Positions 6,834 to 15,600 of a stretch of DNA of 21,856 nucleotides are shown here, in pieces. A program made the position numbers and the translations under genes. Under the pieces are notes generated by a model. It worked only from the letters and a program-made list of their open reading frames with translations. It had not been told where the DNA came from and did no database searches. Source of the DNA: JACKBJ01 sp964549495 (lineage in GTDB: Bacteria; Chloroflexota; Anaerolineae; Epilineales; Epilineaceae). Within the stretch, counting starts at the first letter, position 1. Each line of letters opens with the position of its first letter. The DNA lies in assembly GCA_964549495.1 (NCBI GenBank), contig CAZJWJ010000091.1:1-21856 (forward strand). The letters run 5' to 3'.

Positions 6834-9167
6834 TCACGAGCCGAGCTCGAATCGCGGCAGGTCCAGTGGCTGCGCGACTTCGCCCTCGCCGAGGCGGTAG
6901 ATCCGGTCGAGCGCCAGCTCGCCGAGGAGCTGAGGCTCTGGATTGCCGGGCCAGCGGACCTCCACCGACTCGATCCGCTCGGCCCGTCCCAGCCCGATCT
7001 CCAGCTGCAGGCTCGAGGCGCCGAAGCTGCCGCCGCTGCCGACGGTGGCATGGATGTCGCGCGGCCGGCCGGCCTCGATGACGGTGACCCGGACCCGCGC
7101 CCCGATGGCGGCCCGGTTGCCGCTCCTTCCCTGCAGCCGCAGGTGGATCCAGCGGTTGCCGCCGCCCGGGTTGCGGTAGAGCGCGTTGGGGTTGGCATCG
7201 CCGGGCACGAAGCCGCCGGCCTGCAGGTAGATGTCCTCGTCGCCGTCGTTGTCCAGGTCGCCGAAGGCTACCCCATGACCCTTGGGCAGGTGGCCCACCC
7301 CGGCCGCTTCGGTGACGTCCCAGAATCGCTCGCCGCCCTCGTTCCAGTACATCAGGTTGGGGAAGAGGGCGGCCAGGCTGGGCTCGCCGGTGCCCAGGTA
7401 GATGTCGGGCCAGCCGTCGGCGTCGATGTCGCCGAAGTTGGCGCCCATCGGCAGGCGCACGTCGCCCAGCCCGGCGGCCTGGGTGACGTCCTCGAAGCCG
7501 CCGGCCCCGTCGTTGCGGTAGAGCCGCGGGCGGCTGCCCCCGGCCGGCAGGCCGATGTGGTCGGCGGCTACCTGGTCGACCTCGGCGCGGTAGCCGGCGG
7601 CGTAGATGTCCAGCCAACCGTCGTTGTCGTAGTCCCAGAACCAGGTGGCGAAGGTTCGCTCGTCCTCCTGCATGCCCAGCCGCGGCGCGATGTCGACGAA
7701 GTTGCCGTCGCCCAGGTTCTCGTAGAGCCGGTTGGCGGTGACGGTCGAGACGTAGAGGTCGGGGTCGCCGTCGTTGTCGAAGTCGCCCCAGGCCACGCCC
7801 TTGGTCATGCGCCGATTCGCCACGCCCGACTGCACGGCCACGTCGGTGAAGGTCCCGTCGCCGTTGTTGTGGAAGAGCTGGCTGGGGTAGGGCTGGCCCT
7901 CGGCATCGACCTCGTTGCCGATGTAGACGTCCAGGTAGCCGTCGCCGTCGTAGTCGGCCCAGGCCGAGGCCTGGCTTGGGTAGGCCGGCTCGGCCAGCCC
8001 GGCGGCGTGGGTGACGTCGACGAAGCGCCCGTCGCCCTCGTTGCGAAGGAGCGAGTTGCGCTGCCGGCCCCGCTCGGCCTGCCAGGCGCCGCGGGTGATG
8101 AAGACGTCCATGTCGCCGTCGTTGTCGTAGTCGGTCTGTTGGGCGTTGAAGCCGCCCAGCTGGTCGGTCAGCCCGGCATCGGCCGAGCGATCCGAGAAGC
8201 GGCCGTCGCCCTCGTTGCGATAGAAGACGGCATGCATGCAGGGGTCGTAGGTGGTGGCCAAGACGTCCAGCAGCCCGTCGCCGTCGAAGTCCTCGATGAT
8301 GCTGCCGCCCAGCATCGAGTTGTGGGCCATGCCCAGCTGGCGGGCCACGTCGACGAAGCGCGGCGCGGGCTTCTCGGAGAGGAAGGTCTCCGGCGGGATC
8401 AGCCAATCCGCGGGAACTCCGTCGGGATGCCGGCCGATGGTCATGTAGGCCAGGTTGAGCAGCCAGCGCGCGATCGTGTCGTCCGGATGACCGTCCAGGT
8501 GGATCTCGAGATGCTGGATGGCCATGAGCGAGTGGGTCTGATCGGTGTACACCCCTTCGGCGCCTCGGTTCAGCAGGCAGACGAAGGGGTTGTCGCTGTC
8601 GATGCAGTTGGCGGTCTCGGCCGCCCGCAGGTAGGCCAGCGCCTCCCAGCGGTGGTAGGCATCGGCCCGCTCTTGCATGACCTCCGGCAGCCCGGTGGCC
8701 TGCGTCAGCACCGGCCGGGCGGCCTCGTAGCGCTCGAAGGCCGGCTCGAAGTCACCCTGGCTGACCATCTCCTCGGCCAGCGCGTAGCGCAGCTGGGCCA
8801 GCTCCAGGCTCTGCTCGGCCGCCGCCGGATCCAGCTCGGCCAGCAGCGCTTCTTCCCGCGCCAGCATCTCGCGCATGGGCTCGCGGCCCAGCTCGGGATG
8901 ATCGCCCTCGGTCAGCTCCTGGCACATCGCGGCCAGGTCCTCGGTGTAGCCCTCGGGCCGGCGCTCGGCCGCGGCGGTCGGCGAAGGAAGCGGGAGGTCG
9001 ACCGAAGCCTCGTCCACGCTGGCCGGCCGGTCGCGAAGCAGCATCGCGGCGGCGCCAGCGACCAGCAACACGAGCAGGGCGGCGAGGGCGTATTGCCGGC
9101 GCTGTCGCGCCTTCGCCTCGGCCTGCCTACGCTGCTCTTTCTTTCTGCCGCGCTCGGCCTTCGCCAT
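6834..9167 (-). CDS. CRTAC1 family protein with membrane anchor and helical N-terminal domain, 777 aa
   Basis: A basic, Gln/Arg-rich N-terminus (1-24) precedes one membrane segment (about 26-44), so the large C-terminal part should lie outside the membrane. Residues 70-250 are helical, with a TPR-like look and conserved 'RGAEGVYTDQTHS' and 'ARWLLNLAYMTIG' stretches. Residues 270-650 carry about seven FG-GAP/VCBS units with Ca2+ loops: DFDGDGLLD (293-301), DYDNDGDMD, DYDGDGYLD, DFDNDGDPD, DYDNDGWLD, DIDADGWPD, DLDNDGDED. Residues 685-742 form the UnbV_ASPIC domain (AIGARVRV, LEIGLG, VEVRWPG). Start: ATG 9167 with AAGGCGG (9177-9183) nine bases upstream. First gene of a three-gene operon with TPR and second CRTAC1 genes. 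It differs from the 579-aa paralogue in having an uncleaved anchor and the extra helical domain. Confidence 0.92.
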   Translation of the reverse strand: MAKAERGRKKEQRRQAEAKARQRRQYALAALLVLLVAGAAAMLLRDRPASVDEASVDLPLPSPTAAAERRPEGYTEDLAAMCQELTEGDHPELGREPMREMLAREEALLAELDPAAAEQSLELAQLRYALAEEMVSQGDFEPAFERYEAARPVLTQATGLPEVMQERADAYHRWEALAYLRAAETANCIDSDNPFVCLLNRGAEGVYTDQTHSLMAIQHLEIHLDGHPDDTIARWLLNLAYMTIGRHPDGVPADWLIPPETFLSEKPAPRFVDVARQLGMAHNSMLGGSIIEDFDGDGLLDVLATTYDPCMHAVFYRNEGDGRFSDRSADAGLTDQLGGFNAQQTDYDNDGDMDVFITRGAWQAERGRQRNSLLRNEGDGRFVDVTHAAGLAEPAYPSQASAWADYDGDGYLDVYIGNEVDAEGQPYPSQLFHNNGDGTFTDVAVQSGVANRRMTKGVAWGDFDNDGDPDLYVSTVTANRLYENLGDGNFVDIAPRLGMQEDERTFATWFWDYDNDGWLDIYAAGYRAEVDQVAADHIGLPAGGSRPRLYRNDGAGGFEDVTQAAGLGDVRLPMGANFGDIDADGWPDIYLGTGEPSLAALFPNLMYWNEGGERFWDVTEAAGVGHLPKGHGVAFGDLDNDGDEDIYLQAGGFVPGDANPNALYRNPGGGNRWIHLRLQGRSGNRAAIGARVRVTVIEAGRPRDIHATVGSGGSFGASSLQLEIGLGRAERIESVEVRWPGNPEPQLLGELALDRIYRLGEGEVAQPLDLPRFELGS

Positions 9168-9219
9168 CCCGCCTGTCCGCCTTGTCCTGAGGCCAGCCTC
9201 GGGTCGATCGAGGAGGGCT

Positions 9220-9249
9220 ACGTTAGCCTAGCGCCGCTTGGCCAGTCAA
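9220..9249 (-). promoter_or_regulatory. Candidate sigma70-type promoter for the CRTAC1-TPR-CRTAC1 operon
   Basis: Reading the minus strand, TTGACT (plus positions 9244-9249) lies 18 bases before TAACGT (9220-9225). The -35 matches consensus at five of six bases, while the -10 is weak but keeps T1, A2 and T6. Transcription would start about 45 bases upstream of the 777-aa gene. The -10 overlaps a small palindrome, GGCTA-CGT-TAGCC (9216-9228), which could be a repressor site. Confidence 0.38.
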
Positions 9250-9252
9250 GGA

Positions 9253-9268
9253 TTCGGATCGGTCCGAA
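9253..9268. promoter_or_regulatory. Operator-like inverted repeat TTCGGA-TCGG-TCCGAA
   Basis: Two six-base arms, TTCGGA and TCCGAA, flank a four-base centre in the 156-base gap between divergently transcribed genes. It lies just upstream of the minus-strand -35 and about 40 bases upstream of the plus-strand -10. A regulator bound here could affect both directions. No regulator gene is in the window. Confidence 0.3.
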
Positions 9269-9309
9269 CTCGCGCCGGACAAAGCATTCGGGTCGCGAAA
9301 GAAGCTCGC

Positions 9310-9315
9310 TATACT
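9310..9315 (+). promoter_or_regulatory. -10 box TATACT for the nucleotidyltransferase gene (leaderless transcript likely)
   Basis: TATACT matches five of six consensus positions and lies eight bases before the ATG at 9324. Transcription would therefore begin at or one or two bases before the start codon. No Shine-Dalgarno sequence is present in the intervening GCCTCTCC. The -35 position (about 9287-9292, TTCGGG) is weak. Confidence 0.45.
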
Positions 9316-9323
9316 GCCTCTCC

Positions 9324-10166
9324 ATGGCTTCACAACCGACGGTCTATCCGGACCTGAACCACGTTCTGACCGACTTCGTCGCCGCCAACCGGAGCCTCTT
9401 GGCCGGCGACTTCGTCGGTGCCTACCTGCACGGCTCCTTCGCGCTTGGCGATGCCGACGAGGCCAGCGACGTCGACTACATGATCGTGGTCGAGCGCGAG
9501 ATCGAGGACGCACGGTTGCCCGACTTCGAGGCGATACAGGCGCGGATCTTCGCGCTGGACTCCAACTGGGCAAAGCACCTGGAAGGCTCCTACATCACCC
9601 GCGCCGCGCTGCGGCGCCACGAGCCCGACAGCCCAGCGCTGCTCTACTTCGACAACGGAAGCGTCGTGGCCGAGCGTTCGCATCACGACAACAGCCTGGT
9701 GGTCCGATGGCAGCTGCGCGAGAAGGGCATCACGCTGGCCGGCCCCGACATCCGGGGCCTGGTCGACCCGGTCCCGGTCGAAGATCTCCGTCGCGAGGTG
9801 CTGGGGGTGATGCGGAGCCGCGGCGACGGCTGGTTCGCGGAGCCCGAGAACCTGGCCAACCGCTTCTACCAACCCTTCGCCGTGCTCACCTACTGCCGCA
9901 TGCTCCACACCCTGGCCACCGGCCGAATCGTCTCCAAGCCGGCCGCGGCAGCCTGGGCGGGGCAGAGCCTGGATCCGTGCTGGAAGGGCTTGATCCAGCG
10001 CGCGGTCGAGGATCGGCCGAATCCGAGCCTGCGCTACCGGACGCCGGCCGATCCGGAGGAGGTGGAGCGGACGCTGGACTTCATCCGCTACGCGATCGTT
10101 GAGGGCGAGCGCATCATGCAGTCGCTGGATCCAGGCCTACGCGCCGGGCGCGAGACAGACGCTTGA
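9324..10166 (+). CDS. AadA-like nucleotidyltransferase with C-terminal DUF4111 domain, 280 aa
   Basis: The N-terminal half has the nucleotidyltransferase signature GS-x10-DxD exactly: G37-S38, then D49 and D51 ('DVDYMIVVE'), the metal-binding acidic pair of the ANT/pol-beta-like superfamily. E87 in 'KHLEGSYIT' is positioned to be the third acidic residue. The C-terminal part (about 165-265) fits the adenylyltransferase-associated DUF4111 helices, with 'ANRFYQPFAVLTYCRMLHTL' and the characteristic 'GRIVSKPAAAAWA'. Family members transfer AMP to aminoglycosides such as streptomycin or spectinomycin, but many chromosomal relatives have no proven substrate. No membrane segment, so cytoplasmic. 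The frame is open far upstream, but the ATG at 9324 is chosen because homology starts there and TATACT lies just before it. It is the only cytoplasmic enzyme in the window and is monocistronic. Confidence 0.88.
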   Translation: MASQPTVYPDLNHVLTDFVAANRSLLAGDFVGAYLHGSFALGDADEASDVDYMIVVEREIEDARLPDFEAIQARIFALDSNWAKHLEGSYITRAALRRHEPDSPALLYFDNGSVVAERSHHDNSLVVRWQLREKGITLAGPDIRGLVDPVPVEDLRREVLGVMRSRGDGWFAEPENLANRFYQPFAVLTYCRMLHTLATGRIVSKPAAAAWAGQSLDPCWKGLIQRAVEDRPNPSLRYRTPADPEEVERTLDFIRYAIVEGERIMQSLDPGLRAGRETDA

Positions 10167-10187
10167 CCTGCCGCTGGCGAGCCCGAG

Positions 10188-10201
10188 CGCAGCAAGCTGC
10201 G
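10188..10201. terminator. GC-rich stem-loop between convergent genes
   Basis: CGCAG-CAAG-CTGCG forms a perfect five-base-pair stem with a four-base loop in the 49-base gap between the nucleotidyltransferase stop and the 762-aa gene stop. It could terminate in both directions. A strong T-run is missing, with only a short AATTCAATTT nearby. Confidence 0.28.
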
Positions 10202-10215
10202 GAGGACGACCGAAT

Positions 10216-12504
10216 TCAATTTCCCCGACCGACCCAAGGCAGGTAGAGGTCCTCGACTTCGCCGTATCGGGTCGCGGTAGGCGTGGCGACGGAGCCTGTC
10301 GGGCTCGGTGTGACCGAGGCGACCGATGTCGCGGATGGCGGCGGGCTTGTCGGCACGGCGACTGTCGGCCAACCCTCGAGCTGCGGAGCGAAGACGAAGA
10401 GGCCGGCGTCGCCGGCCGTTGCGTAGACCAGGCCTTGGTCGACGACGGCCTCGGTGGCGGGGTCGGCACCCGTCGGGAGGATGCCGAGCGCGGCCGGCCG
10501 CGCAGGGTCGCGGACATCAAAGACCGACACGCCGCCCTCGCCGGACAGGAAGAGATGGTCGTGCGCGAGCGTGATCGCGGACGACAGGCGATCCAAGGGC
10601 AGCCGGGCGATCTCGACGGGCCTCGCGGGATCGCTCGCGTCCACGACGTGCAGCGCGTTGTACGCAATCGTGTCGGCCCTTGTGTAGCCGATGGCCAGCA
10701 CGAAGGCCATGTCGCCGTCGATGGCTAGACGCAGCAGGCTCCGCTGGCCGAAGGGACCGCCGAGCTCGATGCGGCCGCGGGCCTCCGGGCTGGCGGGATC
10801 CGAGATGTCGCCGACGACCAGGGCCATCGGCTGCGGGTCGATCCCGTATCGGGTCGGGCTGGCTGCATAGAGGCGATCCCCGTCGATGGCGACGTCCTGG
10901 AAGCCGGCCGGATCGACCAGCTCGCCGATGCGGCTTTGCGAGGCGGGTGCGGTCAGGTCGAGGGTGGCGATCTGTTGGTCGAAGAACTCCCCGGAAGGCC
11001 GGCTGGCGACCATCGCAGCGATCGGGCCTGCCAGCGCGATCCGACGGGGAAAGTCGCCACGAAAGAGGATCTCTTCCACCTGCGGCCTCGCGAGATCCGC
11101 GATGTTCAGCCGGTGCAGCGAGCCGCCGAGCACGTCCATCTCGCCATCCGTCAGGACGTAGGCTCGGTCCTCGGCCCAGGCGATCTGCTGGGGATACCAA
11201 TGCGCCATGGTCTGCGTCAGGACCTGGGGAGCGCGGGGAGCGGTCAGGTCCACCGAGAGCGTCGTCTCCAACAAGCCGAGCAGTCCGCGGCCGGCTTCCA
11301 CGGCCAGCGTCTGCGATCGGCCGATGGTCTGGACGACCGCCGCTGGCGCGAGGGCCTCCGGATCGCGTGCGTCGAGCCCGAACAGCCGCCCGTCGTCGCT
11401 GCCGTACCAGAGCCGCTGGCCGTCGGCGGCGATACCGCCGGAGGGGTCGCTGCTGCGGGGCAGGGCGATTCGGCTGGCCAGCGGGCGAATGGCCGCGGGG
11501 TCTTGGACGTCGAGGACCGACATCTCGATGAAGTTGTGGCCGTAGTCGCCGCCCATGATGTATGCGCGGTCGCCGGCGACGACCAATCGATGCCCGAATG
11601 CCACCACCGAAGAGGGCAGCTCGAGCTGGCCGATGATCTGCGGCGCGTCGGCCGGGCTCGGGTCCACCGCATAGAGGACGTAGGGGGAACTGCCGGTCAG
11701 CAGCCAGACCAATCCGCCAGACACGACGGCGTCGTTGACGGTACTTTCGGCCGGGCCAGGATTGGCCAGCCGGCCGGCCTCGGCCGGGTTGGCGGGATCC
11801 CGGACATCGACCTGGTGCAGCACGGGCATCGGCGGGCTGCCATAGCCACGGGTGGCGACCACCACGTAGCCCGGAATGGCGCCGATGTGGCGGACGTCGG
11901 CCCGTCGCGCCAAGCCATCGAGACGCGCGGCTAGCCGGGGCCTGTTCGGATCGCTGACGTCGATGCCGATCAGATCGCCCTCTCGGGTTGCGGCCCATAC
12001 GTGGTCGTCGATCCGCGCGATGCCCACCGTCCGCGTCAGCAGCTCGACCGCGCCGAGGAGGGCTGGCGCCGCGGGGTTCGCGATGTCGATGCCCACGACC
12101 CGATCTCCGGTGACCAGGGCCCAGGCGGTGTTCGACTCCGCGCCCGCGGCGTTCGGTTCGAGCGCGCCGAAGGCCAGGTCTTGCAGGGTGCCCGACAAGA
12201 CTTCGGTGCGCCCGAGCATCCGCGGTTCGCCGGCGTCCGAGACGTCCATGGCCACCAGGCGCGGCCCCAGACCGGTCCAGAGCCGGTCACCGTCCAAGCG
12301 CATGACCTGGCTCGTGCCGCCCGACTGGGCGATGAGCTCGTGCGGCGCCAGCTTGCCGGCCTGCGTGGTTGCCGAAGCACTGCGCTGGCTGATGTCGCCG
12401 ATGGAGGCATAGACCGCTAGCAGGATCGCGCAGGCCAGGATGATGCCGAAAACTGATCGATGGCTCCTGATGTCGCGCCGCTTGGGACGCAATTCATGAC
12501 TCAT
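10216..12504 (-). CDS. LVIVD-repeat beta-propeller surface protein with TP-rich linker and C-terminal YLPWV motif, 762 aa
   Basis: Residues 18-34 form a hydrophobic signal or anchor after a basic N-terminus. Residues 55-710 hold about a dozen LVIVD-type units of roughly 45-55 residues, each with a strand ending in 'VDxxDPxxPxxxG': for example MDVSDAGEPRMLG (86-98), IDVSDPNRPRLAA (181-193), VDVRDPANPAEAG (232-244) and VFDVRDPARPAALG (661-674). LVIVD repeats build surface beta-propellers of mostly unknown ligand. Residues 713-746 are a Ser/Thr/Pro spacer, and the protein ends in YLPWVGRGN, like other proteins here. ATG 12504 is preceded by AGGAG (12514-12518) nine bases upstream. It follows the 1336-aa gene after 181 bases on the same strand and may be a separate transcription unit. 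Function is not predictable beyond binding at the surface. Confidence 0.88.
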   Translation of the reverse strand: MSHELRPKRRDIRSHRSVFGIILACAILLAVYASIGDISQRSASATTQAGKLAPHELIAQSGGTSQVMRLDGDRLWTGLGPRLVAMDVSDAGEPRMLGRTEVLSGTLQDLAFGALEPNAAGAESNTAWALVTGDRVVGIDIANPAAPALLGAVELLTRTVGIARIDDHVWAATREGDLIGIDVSDPNRPRLAARLDGLARRADVRHIGAIPGYVVVATRGYGSPPMPVLHQVDVRDPANPAEAGRLANPGPAESTVNDAVVSGGLVWLLTGSSPYVLYAVDPSPADAPQIIGQLELPSSVVAFGHRLVVAGDRAYIMGGDYGHNFIEMSVLDVQDPAAIRPLASRIALPRSSDPSGGIAADGQRLWYGSDDGRLFGLDARDPEALAPAAVVQTIGRSQTLAVEAGRGLLGLLETTLSVDLTAPRAPQVLTQTMAHWYPQQIAWAEDRAYVLTDGEMDVLGGSLHRLNIADLARPQVEEILFRGDFPRRIALAGPIAAMVASRPSGEFFDQQIATLDLTAPASQSRIGELVDPAGFQDVAIDGDRLYAASPTRYGIDPQPMALVVGDISDPASPEARGRIELGGPFGQRSLLRLAIDGDMAFVLAIGYTRADTIAYNALHVVDASDPARPVEIARLPLDRLSSAITLAHDHLFLSGEGGVSVFDVRDPARPAALGILPTGADPATEAVVDQGLVYATAGDAGLFVFAPQLEGWPTVAVPTSPPPSATSVASVTPSPTGSVATPTATRYGEVEDLYLPWVGRGN

Positions 12505-12538
12505 AATCGGATTCTCCTGACTCTTGGCAGCTCATTGA

Positions 12539-12544
12539 CGTATA
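12539..12544 (-). promoter_or_regulatory. Possible -10 box (TATACG) for the 762-aa gene
   Basis: On the minus strand TATACG lies 34 bases before the ATG at 12504, which would give a leader of about 27 bases containing the AGGAG site. No good -35 is seen at the expected distance; a TTGACC further upstream is too far away. This is weak evidence that the 762-aa gene has its own promoter. Confidence 0.25.
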
Positions 12545-12652
12545 TGCTCGTGGGATGGTCTTGGTCGTGACGCGATGGCAAGGTCAACGTCTCCACTCCG
12601 TCATTACTCCCGATCGGCATTCAGTGTGACGTCCCACGGGCCTGCGTGGATT

Positions 12653-12665
12653 CCTCCGATGGAGG
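12653..12665 (-). terminator. Stem-loop downstream of the 1336-aa gene
   Basis: CCTCC-GAT-GGAGG makes a perfect five-base-pair stem with a three-base loop about 20 bases after the TAA of the 1336-aa gene. No T-run follows, so it may be an attenuating or RNA-stabilising hairpin rather than a terminator. Confidence 0.27.
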
Positions 12666-12685
12666 GCAGCTCCGACCGTCGCGGG

Positions 12686-15600
12686 TTACCAGCCGTTGAT
12701 CAGGAAAGGAAGGAGAACGTCGGCCGGGCCCGCGCGCCAGCCGCCGACGATGATCGCGGGGATCTCGCTACCGTCCTCGTCCCAGGCCCGGGCGGAACCC
12801 TCCGGTGCAGCGCGCAACCAGCCCCGCTCGGGATCCGGTTGGAGCTCGTCGAGGACCAAGGTCAGGAAGACGCCATCCGGCAAGGGGTCGGGATTCGGTC
12901 GCTCGCTCTGGATGGCGATCCGCAGCTCGGCTTCCCGACGCTCGGGGTCGTGATCGACCGAAAGCGCATAGCCCGCCGGCAGTGCGACGATCGCATCATC
13001 GGGTCTGCCGTCGGCGTCCGCGTCGGAGGGGTCCCAGACCCAGCGTCTCGCGTCGTAGTCCAGCTCGAACTCGAGACCGTTGAGGTGCAGACCGTTTCCG
13101 AGCAGCTCGATTGGCACCCGAAGGACGCTGTCGATACTGTTCGGTTCATGGGCCGGTAAGACCAAGAAGGGGCGAGGCCGGATCGCCGGCGATGCAATCG
13201 GGCCCTGGTCGCGAAGGCTGTCGCCGATCGGGATCAGCGGGAGCATGGCTTGCCGGCTCTCGGCGTGACGTTCGTCGGCGTAGTGGGTGGAGATATCGGA
13301 GCGGCCGTCGAGCGGGAGGTCCAAGACGAGCACCCCGAAGCTCGTGTCCGTGTGCGGATGGACCGAGCCTGTCACCAGATCCGATCGGGTCTGGAGCCAC
13401 TCGATGGTTTGCTCTGGCCACCAGCGCAGGGCGGTCCGGTCCTCGAGATCGGAGACCAGCCAAAGATGTCGCCCATCGACCGCGTTGAAGTCGAGCTGGA
13501 AGCGGCCCGTGCCGGGTCCCAGGTTCACCAAGTGCAAGGCGCTGCTCATGCGAGGGTTGGTCGGAAGGGCCCGCAAGAATGGCAAAGCGGTGTTCGTGAT
13601 ACCTCGATCGGTCGGCATCGCGTGGTAGGCGGCCGCCTGTCCTCGACGGGGATCGGTCAGGATGGCGCTGGCCAGCACGGGACCGCCCGTGGCGCTCACG
13701 AGCGCGCTGGCGACACAACCTGGTGGAATCGGGATCTCGGACCGGTCGATCCGGCGTACCGCGCCCGGTGGCAGACGCACCGTCGGCAAGTTCCCGCTCT
13801 CGCCGCGACAGTGCGATGCGTCCAGGAAGTGATCGTAGCCGTCGAAGCGCAGATCGATCTCGATGCTCGAGCGACCCGGATTGAGGATTTGGATGCGCGT
13901 GTCCAGTCGGACCGTGTTCGGCCCTGGCTTGCCGTGTAGGCTCACGCTGGAGTCGACGTAGACGGCCGGCAGGATGGCCTCCGCGCTGAGTGCCGCCGCC
14001 GGCACGGACTCCAGCGCGTAGAGCCCGATGGCGTCTTGGATGTCCGTCAGTCCGATCGCCGTGATGGACCTGTCGGAGAGCAGGCGCGCCCATCCGTCGA
14101 AGCCCGCCGGCAATCCGGCGAAGCTCGGGTGGCTGTCCAGCCGCATGCTCCCGCCACTTCGAGGCGGCAGGCGCACCATGAAGCTGCGCGATGGGGCCGC
14201 CGCCTTGCCGTCGTAGACGGCGATGCTCACCTGAGCTTCGTCCAGCGACGGGTTCTGAAGCGCCAGCGCCGAGACGACGTTGCCCGGCTCGTAGCGCAGC
14301 CCGGGCAGGATCAGCTCGGTGCCGGGTTCCGTTGCGTCGTACATCGCAGCGGCACCGGACTCCCAACGCAGCCGGCCCAGCACACCCAGGTTCTCATCAC
14401 CTTCGACCCGCAGGGCATGACTGCGGCCGCGCAGGATCTCGCGCACCGGCTCGAGCAGGTTGAACTCGGCGATGCGCTCGAAGCCAATCCGATCGCGGAT
14501 CTCCCGGATGCTGCCGTCAATCCGGTCGAGCGGATCGAAGTCGGCCCATACGGATGTGGCCGATACCTGGTGCTTGTTGATCGCCACCACCGCGCCCTCG
14601 GCGGGACGATCGAAGTCGAGCCCCGGTGCCGGCGGTGTCGGGATGGGCGCCGGGCAACCCGACCAGAATCCGAAGCGGTACTCGACCGATCTGCCCCGAT
14701 AGCGGAAGTCCTCGGCGCGAACGGCTTGTCCGTCGACGAGGTCGGGGCAGATCGCCCATCCGACCGGGGTCGCCGCGACGACGATGCGATGCGGGGCGGT
14801 GATCGGCGGTGCCGGAAAGTCGATCAGCGCGCGCTGTTGTTCCTGGTCGATGGCGCTGCTGATCGCGGTCGCGATGGGCGTTCCCCGCGCATCCCGGATC
14901 TCGAACCGCATCTGCTCGATCGCCCGTTCGGCGGCATGGTGACGGTCCTCCCCGTCGTAGACGGCATCGCAGCCCGGGCAGTCCTGGTCCATCCCTCCAA
15001 CCACGTCCACCGATCCGATGGCGCGGAGCTGGAGCGGCGTCCCGGGAAGGGGCGGAGGATAGGGATCGGCGGTGGGGCCCTGGCTGGGCGTCGCGCTCGG
15101 GCTGGGCGAGGGGCCCGGGCTGGGGGTGGGGCTGGGCGGAGGCGTATTGGTGGCCACGGGCGTGACGGAGACATCGGGCTGTCCGGGGGCACTCGAGCCG
15201 TATCGGGGTGCCGGTCCCGCGATGACCAAGGGGAAGTGGGGGCGCCGGCCCCGGTCGGTCGTGGGGGAGAAGGCGCGATAGAGGGCCGCATCCCGGGCGC
15301 CGGCACCCGGTCTCGATAGGTCGAGCACCACCGCCGAGACGGGCTGGTCGCTGGTCAGGTCGAGCCCACCCGTGATCCCCTCCGGGAAGGCCTCGATGTC
15401 AGCGGGGTCCAGGAGCACTCCGCCTTCCGCTGCGATGCGGGTCGCGCAGGCTTCGCAAGCGATGGGCTCTCCGTCCAGGGTGGTGGGCTTGAAGCGCAAC
15501 TCGGCCCCGACCGGGTTTGGGTTGAGCACGAAGACCCGGGACCGACCACGATCGCTGCCCTGCTGCTTGCGAACGAAGGGCGCGCGCAGTCGGATGGAGC

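Noticed and set aside
7050..10166. 1038-codon plus-strand open frame
   Set aside because: Its first two thirds lie antisense to the well-supported 777-aa CRTAC1 gene and are Val/Gly/Ala/Gln-rich shadow sequence. Only the part from ATG 9324 has family motifs, and a -10 box lies just before that start.
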